Shown here: positions 35,951 to 43,659 of the stretch, piece after piece | Numbering within the stretch: the stretch's first letter is position 1 | Layout of the letters: every line of letters starts with the position of its first letter | NCBI GenBank assembly: GCA_012842605.1 | Contig: DUSN01000101.1 | Span: 1-64,000, forward strand | DNA from: Clostridiales bacterium | GTDB taxonomy: Bacteria > Bacillota > Clostridia > Caldicoprobacterales > DTU083 | Length of the DNA: 64,000 nucleotides | Direction: 5' to 3' | Notes under the pieces: generated by a model | What the model saw: only the letters and a program-made list of their open reading frames with translations | Databases searched by the model: none | What the model was told of the DNA's origin: nothing | Translations under genes and position numbers: made by a program

Positions 35951-36757
35951 ATGAAAATATCGTTTACCACCTTATCCTGCCCCAACTGGTCATGGGAAAA
36001 AATCCTGGATGAAGCGCAGCGCCTGGGATATGACGGAATTGAGGTGCGAGGAATTCAAGGTGAAATGTACCTGCCGAATGCAGTTCCTTTCCTGCCTGAA
36101 AACCTGGAGAGGACTAAAGTGGATTTGAAGCGCAGGGGCCTTGAAATATGCTGTCTTGATACTTCCTGCACCCTGCATGATAAGTCCAGGATAGAAATGA
36201 ATATAAAAGAAGGCAAAGAAACCATTGATCTGGCCCAAAAGCTGGGTGTGCCTTATATCAGGGTATTCGGCAATGACATACCGGACAAATCAAGGCGCGA
36301 CGAGATTGTTGATTTTGTGGCAAAGGGTTTGAATGAACTGGGAGAATATGCGAAGGAAAGGTCAGTATGCGTTCTTATTGAAACTCATGGTGATTTTTCA
36401 GCCTCCGAGGAACTGCTTGCTGTGCTGCAGAAGACAAGCAGCCCTGCCATAGGCGTCCTGTGGGACGTACACCATCCATATAAGTTTTTTGGTGAGTCTT
36501 TGGCATTTACGTATGAACGATTGGGCAAATACATAAAACATACACACTTCAAGGATTCCAGGGGAATGGGTCATAAAGCAAAACTCTGCCTGGTAGGAGA
36601 TGGGGATCTGCCGGTTGCTGAAAGCATCGAAATTTTGAAGAAAAATAACTATAATGGCTATCTGTCACTGGAATGGGAAAAGAAATGGCATCCTGAAATT
36701 GAAGAACCTGAAATTGCCCTGCCGGCTTTTATATCATACATAAAACAGTTCCTGTAA
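35951..36757 (+). CDS. Xylose isomerase-like TIM barrel protein
   Basis: ATG at 35951 behind AAGGAGGGG. A 268-aa protein of the AP endonuclease 2/sugar isomerase family (IolE, hydroxypyruvate isomerase and D-tagatose 3-epimerase relatives). Likely metal ligands are Glu in LIETHGDF, Asp-His in WDVHHPY, His in KHTHFKD and Glu in LSLEWE, with the family start MKISFTTLSCPNWSWEKIL. It probably isomerises or epimerises a sugar or sugar acid made by the hydrolases upstream. It lies 112 bases after the GH50-like gene. Confidence 0.87.
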   Translation: MKISFTTLSCPNWSWEKILDEAQRLGYDGIEVRGIQGEMYLPNAVPFLPENLERTKVDLKRRGLEICCLDTSCTLHDKSRIEMNIKEGKETIDLAQKLGVPYIRVFGNDIPDKSRRDEIVDFVAKGLNELGEYAKERSVCVLIETHGDFSASEELLAVLQKTSSPAIGVLWDVHHPYKFFGESLAFTYERLGKYIKHTHFKDSRGMGHKAKLCLVGDGDLPVAESIEILKKNNYNGYLSLEWEKKWHPEIEEPEIALPAFISYIKQFL

Positions 36758-36831
36758 TATTATGGAATGACATTCATCAAAATGGACATTAACGATTACG
36801 TTCCCGCTGTTATAATAAAATAACATTAACG

Positions 36832-36886
36832 CGCTTCGCTGTTCTTACAGGCTTTTCAGCCGGATAAGCATAGCGGAGCGTTTTTT
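36832..36886 (+). terminator. Terminator after the TIM-barrel gene
   Basis: Stem CGCTTCGCT / AGCGGAGCG (one G-T pair) with a long loop, followed by TTTTTT. Confidence 0.68.
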
Positions 36887-37030
36887 ATGCACTGATTCAG
36901 TGTAAATATCATTTGGAACTGTTTGTGGTATACTATAATAAAATTGGCGAAAAAGCCAAAAAATTTTTTGACAGAAAAACTTTTTGCTAGTTCGCGAGGT
37001 ATATATATTGAAGGCCGCGGGAGGTGCACC

Positions 37031-37561
37031 ATGGACGACATCCTGCTGCAGCGGGTGCGGAACAAAGACAAGGAAGCCTTCGAAGAATTATATAACAAAT
37101 ATGCAGGCTTTGCTGCAAGAACAGCTCTTGCTATAACCCGAAGCAATGCCCTGGCTTCGGATGCAGTACAAGAGACTTTTGTCAGAGTATATTTCAATAT
37201 TGACAAATTTAAACCTGGTAATCCCTTCGAGCCCTGGCTTTATAGAATTTTAGTCAACGAATGCATGCGACTGCTGAAAAGAGGTTCGCGAATTACTTAC
37301 GTAGACAGCTATTCAGAAAGCGGATTGGAAATTCCGCATGAAGATGATCATTATTTTGAGGAGTATGAGGAATTATATCAGGCTATAGGCGATTTGGAGG
37401 AGAAAATCAGGATTCCCATAGTACTTAAGTACCTGAAAGGTTTCCGCGAGACGGAAATAGCTGAAATATTAAAGTTAAACGTTAATACTGTAAAGTCACG
37501 TCTTTACAAAGGCAGACAAAAGCTGAAAAAGGCAATAACAGGCAGTTTGAAAGGAAGGTAA
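37031..37561 (+). CDS. ECF-type RNA polymerase sigma factor
   Basis: Start at ATG 37031 behind GGGAGGTG; the upstream in-frame ATG lacks a binding site. The product is 176 aa, normal for ECF sigmas. Region 2 (~5-75) contains LYNKYAGFAARTALAITR and DAVQETFVRVY. Region 4 (~115-170) contains the helix-turn-helix FRETEIAEILKLNVNTVKSRLYKGRQKL. It directs transcription of a stress or envelope regulon that cannot be read from the window. The anti-sigma-like gene begins 7 bases after its stop. A TTTGACAG element and TATACTATAAT lie upstream, so both vegetative and autogenous starts are possible. Confidence 0.93.
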   Translation: MDDILLQRVRNKDKEAFEELYNKYAGFAARTALAITRSNALASDAVQETFVRVYFNIDKFKPGNPFEPWLYRILVNECMRLLKRGSRITYVDSYSESGLEIPHEDDHYFEEYEELYQAIGDLEEKIRIPIVLKYLKGFRETEIAEILKLNVNTVKSRLYKGRQKLKKAITGSLKGR

Positions 37562-37568
37562 CCCAACA

Positions 37569-38321
37569 ATGACATCGCAGCAATTTGAAAAAATGGTTAC
37601 TGAAGCACTTCATAAGGGTACCCACAAGGCTGCAGAAGAAATGCAGGAAAAGAATTGGAAGTGCATTTTAAAGAAAATTGAAGAGACTGAGAAGGAAAGG
37701 AAAGCCGCAAAAGGACTATTTAGAAACAGAATAGTCGGCATAAGCGCTGCAGCTGCTGTCCTGGTACTTGCACTGGGATCATTTACTCAGCCCGGACAAG
37801 CTGCCCTGGATAAGATAAGAAAGTATTTTGCGCCGGAAAAGATAGTAGAGTTTGAGGTTGAAGGAGATAAGGAGAATATTCACAGCAGATTGCAGCAGGG
37901 AGAGATAGGGTATGTAATTTACTATGATGAAGAAAGGTACAAGATAGTAGAGGACGGGAAAGTAGACCGGCTTGTTATGAAGGAATCAGTGGAGGGGCTT
38001 CCAGAGGTATACATGGAAATTTCCCAGGATACTGATAACAGCCCCGAGGATTTGGCTGAAAAGCTGGAAGCAGAATTAAGAGGTGAGTTCAGCAGGGTAG
38101 ATGAAGCTATAGAGGTAACAGATCCCCTGAAGGCAATTTATATTCACGCCATAGACGGCGGCACCAGGGGAGATGACCCAATAGTCAACTATTACCTCAT
38201 AGATAATACCCAAGGCGGTACCTTCATTATCAAGCAAAAATATTTCCTGGAGGCTGCTGAAGGGCACGGAAGCCGGTTCTACCAAATGCTCAAGGAATTT
38301 ACCATTATACCTGCAGAATAG
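37569..38321 (+). CDS. Putative membrane anti-sigma factor
   Basis: ATG at 37569. A 250-aa protein with a charged cytoplasmic N-terminus (1-54), one membrane helix at ~55-72 (VGISAAAAVLVLALGSF) and an extracellular domain of about 175 residues. Position directly behind the ECF sigma gene and single-pass topology point to an anti-sigma factor. The zinc-finger HxxxCxxC motif of the common ZAS type is absent, so binding would rely on another helix arrangement. The outer part resembles DUF4367-like sensor domains. Signal and mode of release are unknown. Confidence 0.75.
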   Translation: MTSQQFEKMVTEALHKGTHKAAEEMQEKNWKCILKKIEETEKERKAAKGLFRNRIVGISAAAAVLVLALGSFTQPGQAALDKIRKYFAPEKIVEFEVEGDKENIHSRLQQGEIGYVIYYDEERYKIVEDGKVDRLVMKESVEGLPEVYMEISQDTDNSPEDLAEKLEAELRGEFSRVDEAIEVTDPLKAIYIHAIDGGTRGDDPIVNYYLIDNTQGGTFIIKQKYFLEAAEGHGSRFYQMLKEFTIIPAE

Positions 38322-38386
38322 TATTCAGCAGGCATGCTGGTTGAATTGCAGTGTACAGGCAGATATAGTTGAATGGAAAACTAATT

Positions 38387-38428
38387 GGAAAAAGAGCAGT
38401 CAGAAGTGGCGATAACTGCTCTTTTTCC
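38387..38428. terminator. Bidirectional terminator after the anti-sigma gene
   Basis: Perfect 14-bp stem GGAAAAAGAGCAGT / ACTGCTCTTTTTCC. The A- and T-rich stem ends let it work in both directions, so it could also stop a minus-strand transcript from the small frame at 38468-38593. Confidence 0.88.
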
Positions 38429-38467
38429 TAGTTGAAATGATTATTTTTAAAGATAATCATTTAGTTA

Positions 38468-38593
38468 TTAAATTTTATGTTGGAACTGGATAAATAGTAC
38501 AAGTAATAGTATTATATTTACAACATTCATTACAAAAATCCTTCTTTTTTTAAATAAATTTCTCATGTAAATATCTGGAATTATATCAAACAT
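38468..38593 (-). CDS. Possible small hydrophobic membrane peptide
   Basis: A 41-codon frame on the minus strand with a basic N-terminal part (RNLFKKRRIF) followed by one membrane helix (VVNIILLLVLFIQF). The only start with a decent binding site is the internal ATG 20 codons before the stop, behind AGAAGGA, giving a 20-aa peptide. The frame ends just before a bidirectional terminator and is followed on the other side by a second hairpin at 38616-38656. I recognise no family. The rest of 38322-38960 is AT-rich with a palindrome at 38435-38462 (AAATGATTAT / ATAATCATTT) and otherwise seems empty. Confidence 0.27.
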   Translation of the reverse strand: MFDIIPDIYMRNLFKKRRIFVMNVVNIILLLVLFIQFQHKI

Positions 38594-38615
38594 TGCAAAA
38601 TAATTGACAATCGAA

Positions 38616-38656
38616 ACCAAGAAAACCCTCTCGAAAGAGGGTTTTCCTGGTTTTTA
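38616..38656 (+). terminator. Strong hairpin without an obvious upstream gene
   Basis: Stem GAAAACCCTCT / AGAGGGTTTTC with tetraloop CGAA, extended by AACCA / TGGTT across a mismatch and followed by TTT. It has the form of an intrinsic terminator, but nothing recognisable on the plus strand ends here, so it may close an unrecognised short RNA. Confidence 0.6.
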
Positions 38657-38960
38657 ATCCACTATATATTAACTTATATAGGGGCCGTATTTAGTTGGGA
38701 CAAACATAATTATTTATGCTTACTGAAAAAAATAGCAATTTAAATTGAATTTTTTCAAAATTTTGTTAAATCTTTAACAAGTTCTATAACTATATTATAT
38801 CTACTTTTAAATAAAATCAAGTCCCTTATTGAAAGAAAGCAATAATTATTTTAAAGTGCTTCAAACTCTAGTATGTAGTACAATTAATATGGATCAAACT
38901 GGTATCTGATTAATCTGATTATTCATTTATTATGCAAATAAGACAGGAGAGCTTTAAGCT

Positions 38961-40196
38961 ATGCATGCAAAACCCTTTTCTTTATTGATTAAGCCAACAT
39001 CTGCAGATTGCAATCTGCGGTGTGCGTACTGTTTTTACTTAAAGAAAAAAGAATTATACAAAGAATCAAAAATCCACAGAATGTCAGATGAAGTATTGGA
39101 AATAATGATTTCCAACTACCTGTCTACAAACCAACCGGTATATACCTTTGGCTGGCAGGGGGGAGAACCCACATTGATGGGTCTTGAATTCTTTGAAAAG
39201 GTAACGGCTTTGCAAGAGAAATACGGAAAGGGAAAAACCATATCAAACAGTCTGCAGACAAACGGGACTCTCCTTAATGATGATTTTGCATGCCATTTGG
39301 CAAGGTACAATTTTCTGGTTGGAATAAGCATAGACGGCCCGGCTGAGGTGCATGACCGGTTCCGAACCAGGGCAGACCTATCTTCATCCCATGGTGAGGT
39401 AATGAGGGGGTTGGATTGTCTTAAGCGTAACCATGTTGAATTCAATGTGCTGACCCTGGTAAATCAGGCCAATGCAGGAAGAGGCCGTGATATATACAGG
39501 TATCTTTGTGATTTGAAGGTTAATTACCATCAATATATTCCCTGTGTGGAATTTGACTGGGAAGGCCGCCCCATGCCTTATGCAATAACAGGGAAGCAAT
39601 GGGGACAGTTCCTTTGCGATGTGTTTGATGAATGGATTAAAAATGATGCTTATAAAGTGTCGATACGACTGTTTGACTCAATATTGAATCATATGATATA
39701 TGGAGGATACTCTGTCTGCCATATGGCGGGCAATTGCTGCCAGTACCTTGTAGTAGAACACAACGGAGATATTTATCCTTGTGATTTTTATGTTGATGAA
39801 GATAAAAAACTGGGCAACTTGATGACGGATTCCTGGATGGATATACAAAACAGTGATAAGTATCATGCCTTTGGCCGCCAAAAAGCAGAGTGGCATGCTG
39901 ATTGCTACAAGTGTGAATATCTTACCTATTGTTCGGCTGATTGCTTAAAGCATCGTATGTACAGCGGCTACGCTGCTGATAACATCAGCTGGCTCTGTGA
40001 AGGGTGGAAAACATTTTTCTCCCATGCATTGCCTCATTTCAGAGAACTGGCTGAGGATTATATCCGTCATGCTTTTGCAGGCAGCAGCATGCCAAAAGGA
40101 TTGACGCCCAAATTGTTTATAGATAAGGATTTTGGACGCAATGATCCCTGTTATTGCGGCAGCGGCAGGAAGTATAAGAAGTGTCATGGCGTATGA
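38961..40196 (+). CDS. Anaerobic sulfatase-maturase-like radical SAM enzyme with SEC-C tail
   Basis: ATG at 38961 behind CAGGAGAG. A 411-aa radical SAM protein with the cluster-binding CNLRCAYC (Cys17, Cys21, Cys24) and SPASM-type cysteines in the second half (CQYLVVEHNGDIYPCDF, CYKCEYLTYC). These are typical of anSME enzymes that convert an active-site Cys or Ser of sulfatases to formylglycine. The last ~20 residues (NDPCYCGSGRKYKKCHG) form a SEC-C zinc-binding motif, an add-on seen in only part of the family. No sulfatase is in the window, so the client is either encoded elsewhere or is a different peptide. Confidence 0.88.
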   Translation: MHAKPFSLLIKPTSADCNLRCAYCFYLKKKELYKESKIHRMSDEVLEIMISNYLSTNQPVYTFGWQGGEPTLMGLEFFEKVTALQEKYGKGKTISNSLQTNGTLLNDDFACHLARYNFLVGISIDGPAEVHDRFRTRADLSSSHGEVMRGLDCLKRNHVEFNVLTLVNQANAGRGRDIYRYLCDLKVNYHQYIPCVEFDWEGRPMPYAITGKQWGQFLCDVFDEWIKNDAYKVSIRLFDSILNHMIYGGYSVCHMAGNCCQYLVVEHNGDIYPCDFYVDEDKKLGNLMTDSWMDIQNSDKYHAFGRQKAEWHADCYKCEYLTYCSADCLKHRMYSGYAADNISWLCEGWKTFFSHALPHFRELAEDYIRHAFAGSSMPKGLTPKLFIDKDFGRNDPCYCGSGRKYKKCHGV

Positions 40197-40227
40197 ACCA
40201 TAGGGCTGGCAGCCGTATCGGTTTGGA

Positions 40228-40257
40228 TTGACTCTGGCTGTTTGTGGAAGTTATAAT
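40228..40257 (+). promoter_or_regulatory. Sigma-A promoter of the LacI-type regulator
   Basis: TTGACT (40228-40233), 18-base spacer, TATAAT (40252-40257). The start of transcription would fall about at the operator that follows. Confidence 0.7.
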
Positions 40258-40262
40258 AATTG

Positions 40263-40276
40263 TGTAAACGCTTACA
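40263..40276 (+). promoter_or_regulatory. LacI-family operator (cre-like)
   Basis: TGTAAACGCTTACA, a near-perfect palindrome around the central CG, matching the consensus for LacI/CcpA-type operators. Placed over the expected transcription start of the downstream lacI-type gene, it suggests autorepression, or catabolite control by CcpA. Confidence 0.72.
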
Positions 40277-40296
40277 AACTATTTGGTGGTGGACTG

Positions 40297-41289
40297 ATGA
40301 ATATTTATGAGGTGGCAAAGAAAGCCGGTGTCTCAATAGCTACTGTTTCCAGGGTAATCAACAACAGCCCTAATGTCCGGCCGGAGACCCGGGAAAAGGT
40401 AGAAGCAGCGCTGAAAGAGTTGAACTACAGGCCTAATGCCATAGCAAGGAGTCTGGCAGCAAACACAACCAAGACCATTGGGGTTCTGGCAAGTGATGTA
40501 AGAGACTCTTATTATGCAAATGCAGTATATATCCTGGAGCAGGAATTCAGGATGATGGGATATGATATGATCCTTTGCAATACCGGAGGAGAACTGGAAA
40601 AAAGGAAAAAATACATGGGCCTGCTGCTGGAGAAAAAGGTAGACGGTATGGTTTTTGTAGGTTCAGTTTTCAAAGAGAAGAAAGACAATACCCATATAAT
40701 GGATGTTTCTGAAGTGGTGCCTGTAGTTATGCTCAACAGCTCTCTTCAGGGCAATAACATATACTCGGTGGTATGCGATGACCAATTAGCAGCATTCAAG
40801 GTAGTTGAAAGTCTGGCTTCGCGTGGTCACAGGGAAATTGCATATGTTTACGATGTGGATAGTTTCAGCGGACTGGCAAAGCTGAATGGATATTATTCCG
40901 GCATGCAGGCAGCAGGCCTGCCCATTCGGCAGGAATGGATAATCCGTACGGAAAGCGGTATTAACGGCGGATATATGGCTCTTATCAGGCTGATGGAGAT
41001 GCAGGCTTCCTGCACAGCCATATTTACCAGCGAAGATATACTGGCAGCAGGCATATTGAAAGGACTATTGGCCAAGGGGAAAAAGGTGCCTGATGATGTG
41101 GCAGTATTTGGGTATAATGATTCTGTCCTGGCGCGATGCACAACACCGGAATTGTCAACAGTGGACAACAAGGTAGGAGTGCTGGCCAGAGAAGCAGCCA
41201 GGATGCTGTGTAAGGTTTTGGATGGAGAAGATACCCCGCATCATAAAATTATTGAACCGGAGCTGGTCTTTCGAGAAAGCTGTCCCTGA
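40297..41289 (+). CDS. LacI family transcriptional regulator
   Basis: Start at ATG 40297 behind GGTGGTGGA; the upstream in-frame extension overlaps the promoter and is not coding. The product is 330 aa. The N-terminal helix-turn-helix is NIYEVAKKAGVSIATVSRVI with hinge helix YRPNAIARSLA, and the rest is a periplasmic-binding-like sugar sensor (TIGVLASDV to YNDSVLARCTTPELSTVDN). It lies 115 bases upstream of KDPG aldolase and may control it. The ligand is unknown, perhaps a hexuronate or ketodeoxy-sugar acid. Confidence 0.93.
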   Translation: MNIYEVAKKAGVSIATVSRVINNSPNVRPETREKVEAALKELNYRPNAIARSLAANTTKTIGVLASDVRDSYYANAVYILEQEFRMMGYDMILCNTGGELEKRKKYMGLLLEKKVDGMVFVGSVFKEKKDNTHIMDVSEVVPVVMLNSSLQGNNIYSVVCDDQLAAFKVVESLASRGHREIAYVYDVDSFSGLAKLNGYYSGMQAAGLPIRQEWIIRTESGINGGYMALIRLMEMQASCTAIFTSEDILAAGILKGLLAKGKKVPDDVAVFGYNDSVLARCTTPELSTVDNKVGVLAREAARMLCKVLDGEDTPHHKIIEPELVFRESCP

Positions 41290-41404
41290 TTTGCATCAGT
41301 AAAAGGCATATCAGGCAGAATTCATCTAAACAGGTCTGAGATATTGTATAGGCTAAAATACTGTATAAAATACTAAGGAGCAATTTTAAAGGAGCTGATA
41401 GTAT

Positions 41405-42049
41405 ATGGATAAGGAAGCTGTAATAAAAAGGATAGTTGATTGCGGCTTGGTTGCAGTTGTCCGGGCTGAGTCGGGCGAGCAGGCAAGGAAGATAGCTGAT
41501 GCATGCGCAGCGGGAGGAGTAGCTGCAATTGAAATTACATTTACCGTACCGGGAGCAGAACAGGTTATCCGCAACCTTGCTGCTGTTTATAAAAACGGAG
41601 AAATTTTAATAGGGGCAGGCACGGTCATGGACGCAGAAACAGCCAGGACGGCAATTCTGGCAGGTGCCCAATATGTTGTCAGCCCATATCTTAACAGGGA
41701 CATGGTTCAGCTGTGCAATCGCTACAGAGTGCCATGCATGCCCGGGGCCATGACTATTAAGGAAGTGGTGGAAGCTATGGAAGCCGGGGCTGACATTGTA
41801 AAAATATTCCCCGGAGAGCTTTTTGGTCCTAAAATTATAAAAGCAATCAAAGGACCTATTCCTTATGCAAAAATGATGCCCACCGGCGGTGTGGATCTAA
41901 ATAATGTTCAGGAATGGATAAAAGCAGGAGCAGTGGCAGTAGGAGCAGGCAGTTCATTAACCAAGGGTGCAAGTACCGGAGACTATGAGTCCATTACCCG
42001 TACTGCTGTCCAGTTTATTGAAAAAATCAAAGAGGCAAGAAAAGCATAA
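41405..42049 (+). CDS. eda: KDPG/KHG aldolase
   Basis: ATG at 41405 behind AAAGGAG. The 214-aa product is a class I aldolase of the Entner-Doudoroff/uronate pathway, cleaving 2-keto-3-deoxy-6-phosphogluconate to pyruvate and glyceraldehyde 3-phosphate. Catalytic Glu43 lies in IEITF and the Schiff-base Lys133 in IVKIFPGE, both at the family positions. It stands directly behind the LacI regulator without KDG kinase or dehydratase genes, which must be elsewhere. It would drain sugar acids from the glycans handled by the upstream region. Confidence 0.93.
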   Translation: MDKEAVIKRIVDCGLVAVVRAESGEQARKIADACAAGGVAAIEITFTVPGAEQVIRNLAAVYKNGEILIGAGTVMDAETARTAILAGAQYVVSPYLNRDMVQLCNRYRVPCMPGAMTIKEVVEAMEAGADIVKIFPGELFGPKIIKAIKGPIPYAKMMPTGGVDLNNVQEWIKAGAVAVGAGSSLTKGASTGDYESITRTAVQFIEKIKEARKA

Positions 42050-42169
42050 ATTTTATATATTCATAGCTTGTCCCAATTTAAGTTGAACAGGCATATTCTG
42101 GGATTTCACGGCATATTCCATTGCTATGAACACTGTATACATGCAGTAAAACAATTTTGGAGGAACGCC

Positions 42170-43393
42170 ATGAATAGAAGGATATGCCTTTTTCTTTGTC
42201 TTTTACTTATACTGATCCTGTTTGCTTCAGGCTGCAGTACCGCTGAAACAATAACAGGCAGCATAATTGAACATAATGAGCCGGCAGAAGAACCGGCTAT
42301 GAATGAGGGTTTAAATAAGACAGAAGAAACCACTGAACCAGCTAAATTGGAACAGCACGATACCAGTCAGACTCCGGAGCTTTCTCAGGAAACAGGTGCT
42401 GACATAATTCTTCCCGATCCGCCATCTGATGAACAGCAAGGCCAGGCATACCAGGAAAGCAACGAAAACCAGGGCAGCACACCTGCACCGCATGGTACGC
42501 CGGTACCCTGTGAAACCAAAAAGCCTGATGATAATATGTCGAAATCTTCCAGGGATACACCTGAAAATACAAAGAAGCCTTCCAAGAATACGCCAGAAAA
42601 AACACCAATGCCAACTGTCAGGCCTACTGCCTCACCTACAAAAGCTCCCAAAACGGAATCATCAATGCCCTATCAGATTGAGGTAGATGTTACCAATCAG
42701 GTGGTAACTGTTTTTGGCAGGGATTCTTCAGGGAATTATACCAAAGTGGTACGGCAGATGATTTGTTCAACAGGGAAGCCATCTACTCCAACGCCCCTGG
42801 GAACATTTAAGCTGCCGGGCGGTCCGTATGACAGAGGCGTATGGGGTTACTTCGCAAAATATAAGACCTGGGCAAGGTATTTTACCAGAATAAAAGGAAG
42901 CTATCTTTTTCATTCAGTTCTTTATTCCAAACAGGATGTTTCCACACTAAAGAAGTCAACGGTTGAAGCGCTGGGTACTCCGGTATCCCATGGCTGTATC
43001 AGGTTGATGGTGGAAGATGCTAGATGGATTTATGAAAATGCTTTAGCCGGAACCATAGTAAATATCGTGAAAAAGCCCAAAAATCCTGAACTTACAAAGA
43101 AACTAAAGGAAAAGATCGTCAAGGGAGGAACAGAACCATCGGAAGAGCCCGCACCTAAGCCAACTGAAAGTCCAAGACCTGCAGAAACACCGGCACCTGC
43201 CGAGAGCCCTAAGCCAACCGCAACACCGATACCCTCTGAAAGTCCAAAACCAACGGAGACACCAAAGCCGACTGAAAGCGCAAAGCCGACCGAAACGCCA
43301 ATACCAACCCAGAACCCTAAGCCTACAGAAACGCCGAAACCAACCGAAAGCCCAATACCAACAGAAACACCGGCGCCGACTGCAAGCCCTTAG
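42170..43393 (+). CDS. L,D-transpeptidase lipoprotein with Pro/Thr-rich arms
   Basis: Start at ATG 42170 behind GGAGG. About 407 aa. A lipoprotein signal ends in LFASGC. Next come a long Glu/Pro/Thr-rich linker (~30-165) and a YkuD catalytic domain (~168-305) with HGCIRL, Cys276 being the nucleophile. The C-terminal stalk is built of PTE(T/S)PxPTE repeats. The enzyme would cross-link peptidoglycan (3-3 links) or attach proteins to it while anchored in the membrane. The stop TAG falls inside the repeat; the same frame continues the pattern for 12 more codons (LTETPIPSE) to a second TAG at 43430. Confidence 0.9.
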   Translation: MNRRICLFLCLLLILILFASGCSTAETITGSIIEHNEPAEEPAMNEGLNKTEETTEPAKLEQHDTSQTPELSQETGADIILPDPPSDEQQGQAYQESNENQGSTPAPHGTPVPCETKKPDDNMSKSSRDTPENTKKPSKNTPEKTPMPTVRPTASPTKAPKTESSMPYQIEVDVTNQVVTVFGRDSSGNYTKVVRQMICSTGKPSTPTPLGTFKLPGGPYDRGVWGYFAKYKTWARYFTRIKGSYLFHSVLYSKQDVSTLKKSTVEALGTPVSHGCIRLMVEDARWIYENALAGTIVNIVKKPKNPELTKKLKEKIVKGGTEPSEEPAPKPTESPRPAETPAPAESPKPTATPIPSESPKPTETPKPTESAKPTETPIPTQNPKPTETPKPTESPIPTETPAPTASP

Positions 43394-43455
43394 CTGACAG
43401 AAACTCCAATACCCTCTGAAAGACTGAACTAGGCAAAATCTTTCAAACTGTTGAG

Positions 43456-43500
43456 TCCGCCTTTTGAACATGGATCTACGTGTATGAAGGCGGATTTTAT
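43456..43500 (+). terminator. Terminator after the L,D-transpeptidase
   Basis: Stem TCCGCCTT / AAGGCGGA with a 23-base loop, followed by TTTTATATTT. It ends the unit beyond both stop codons. Confidence 0.72.
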
Positions 43501-43659
43501 ATTTCAGGCAGCATGTTTGATTTGCAGATCAGCCTGGCGTTATGTTATCTGCAGCATACTATTTACTGAGCATTCTAAATAGGTTAATATAAAAAGGTGT
43601 AAAGGCTTGTCTTAAGAATATGTTTGTGAAGAATGATTGGCTGGAAGGACAGGGAAGAC

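Noticed and set aside
43141-43390. Regular short repeats that could suggest a CRISPR array
   Set aside because: They are in-frame PT(E/S)xP codon repeats of the transpeptidase stalk, without spacers of constant length or unique content.
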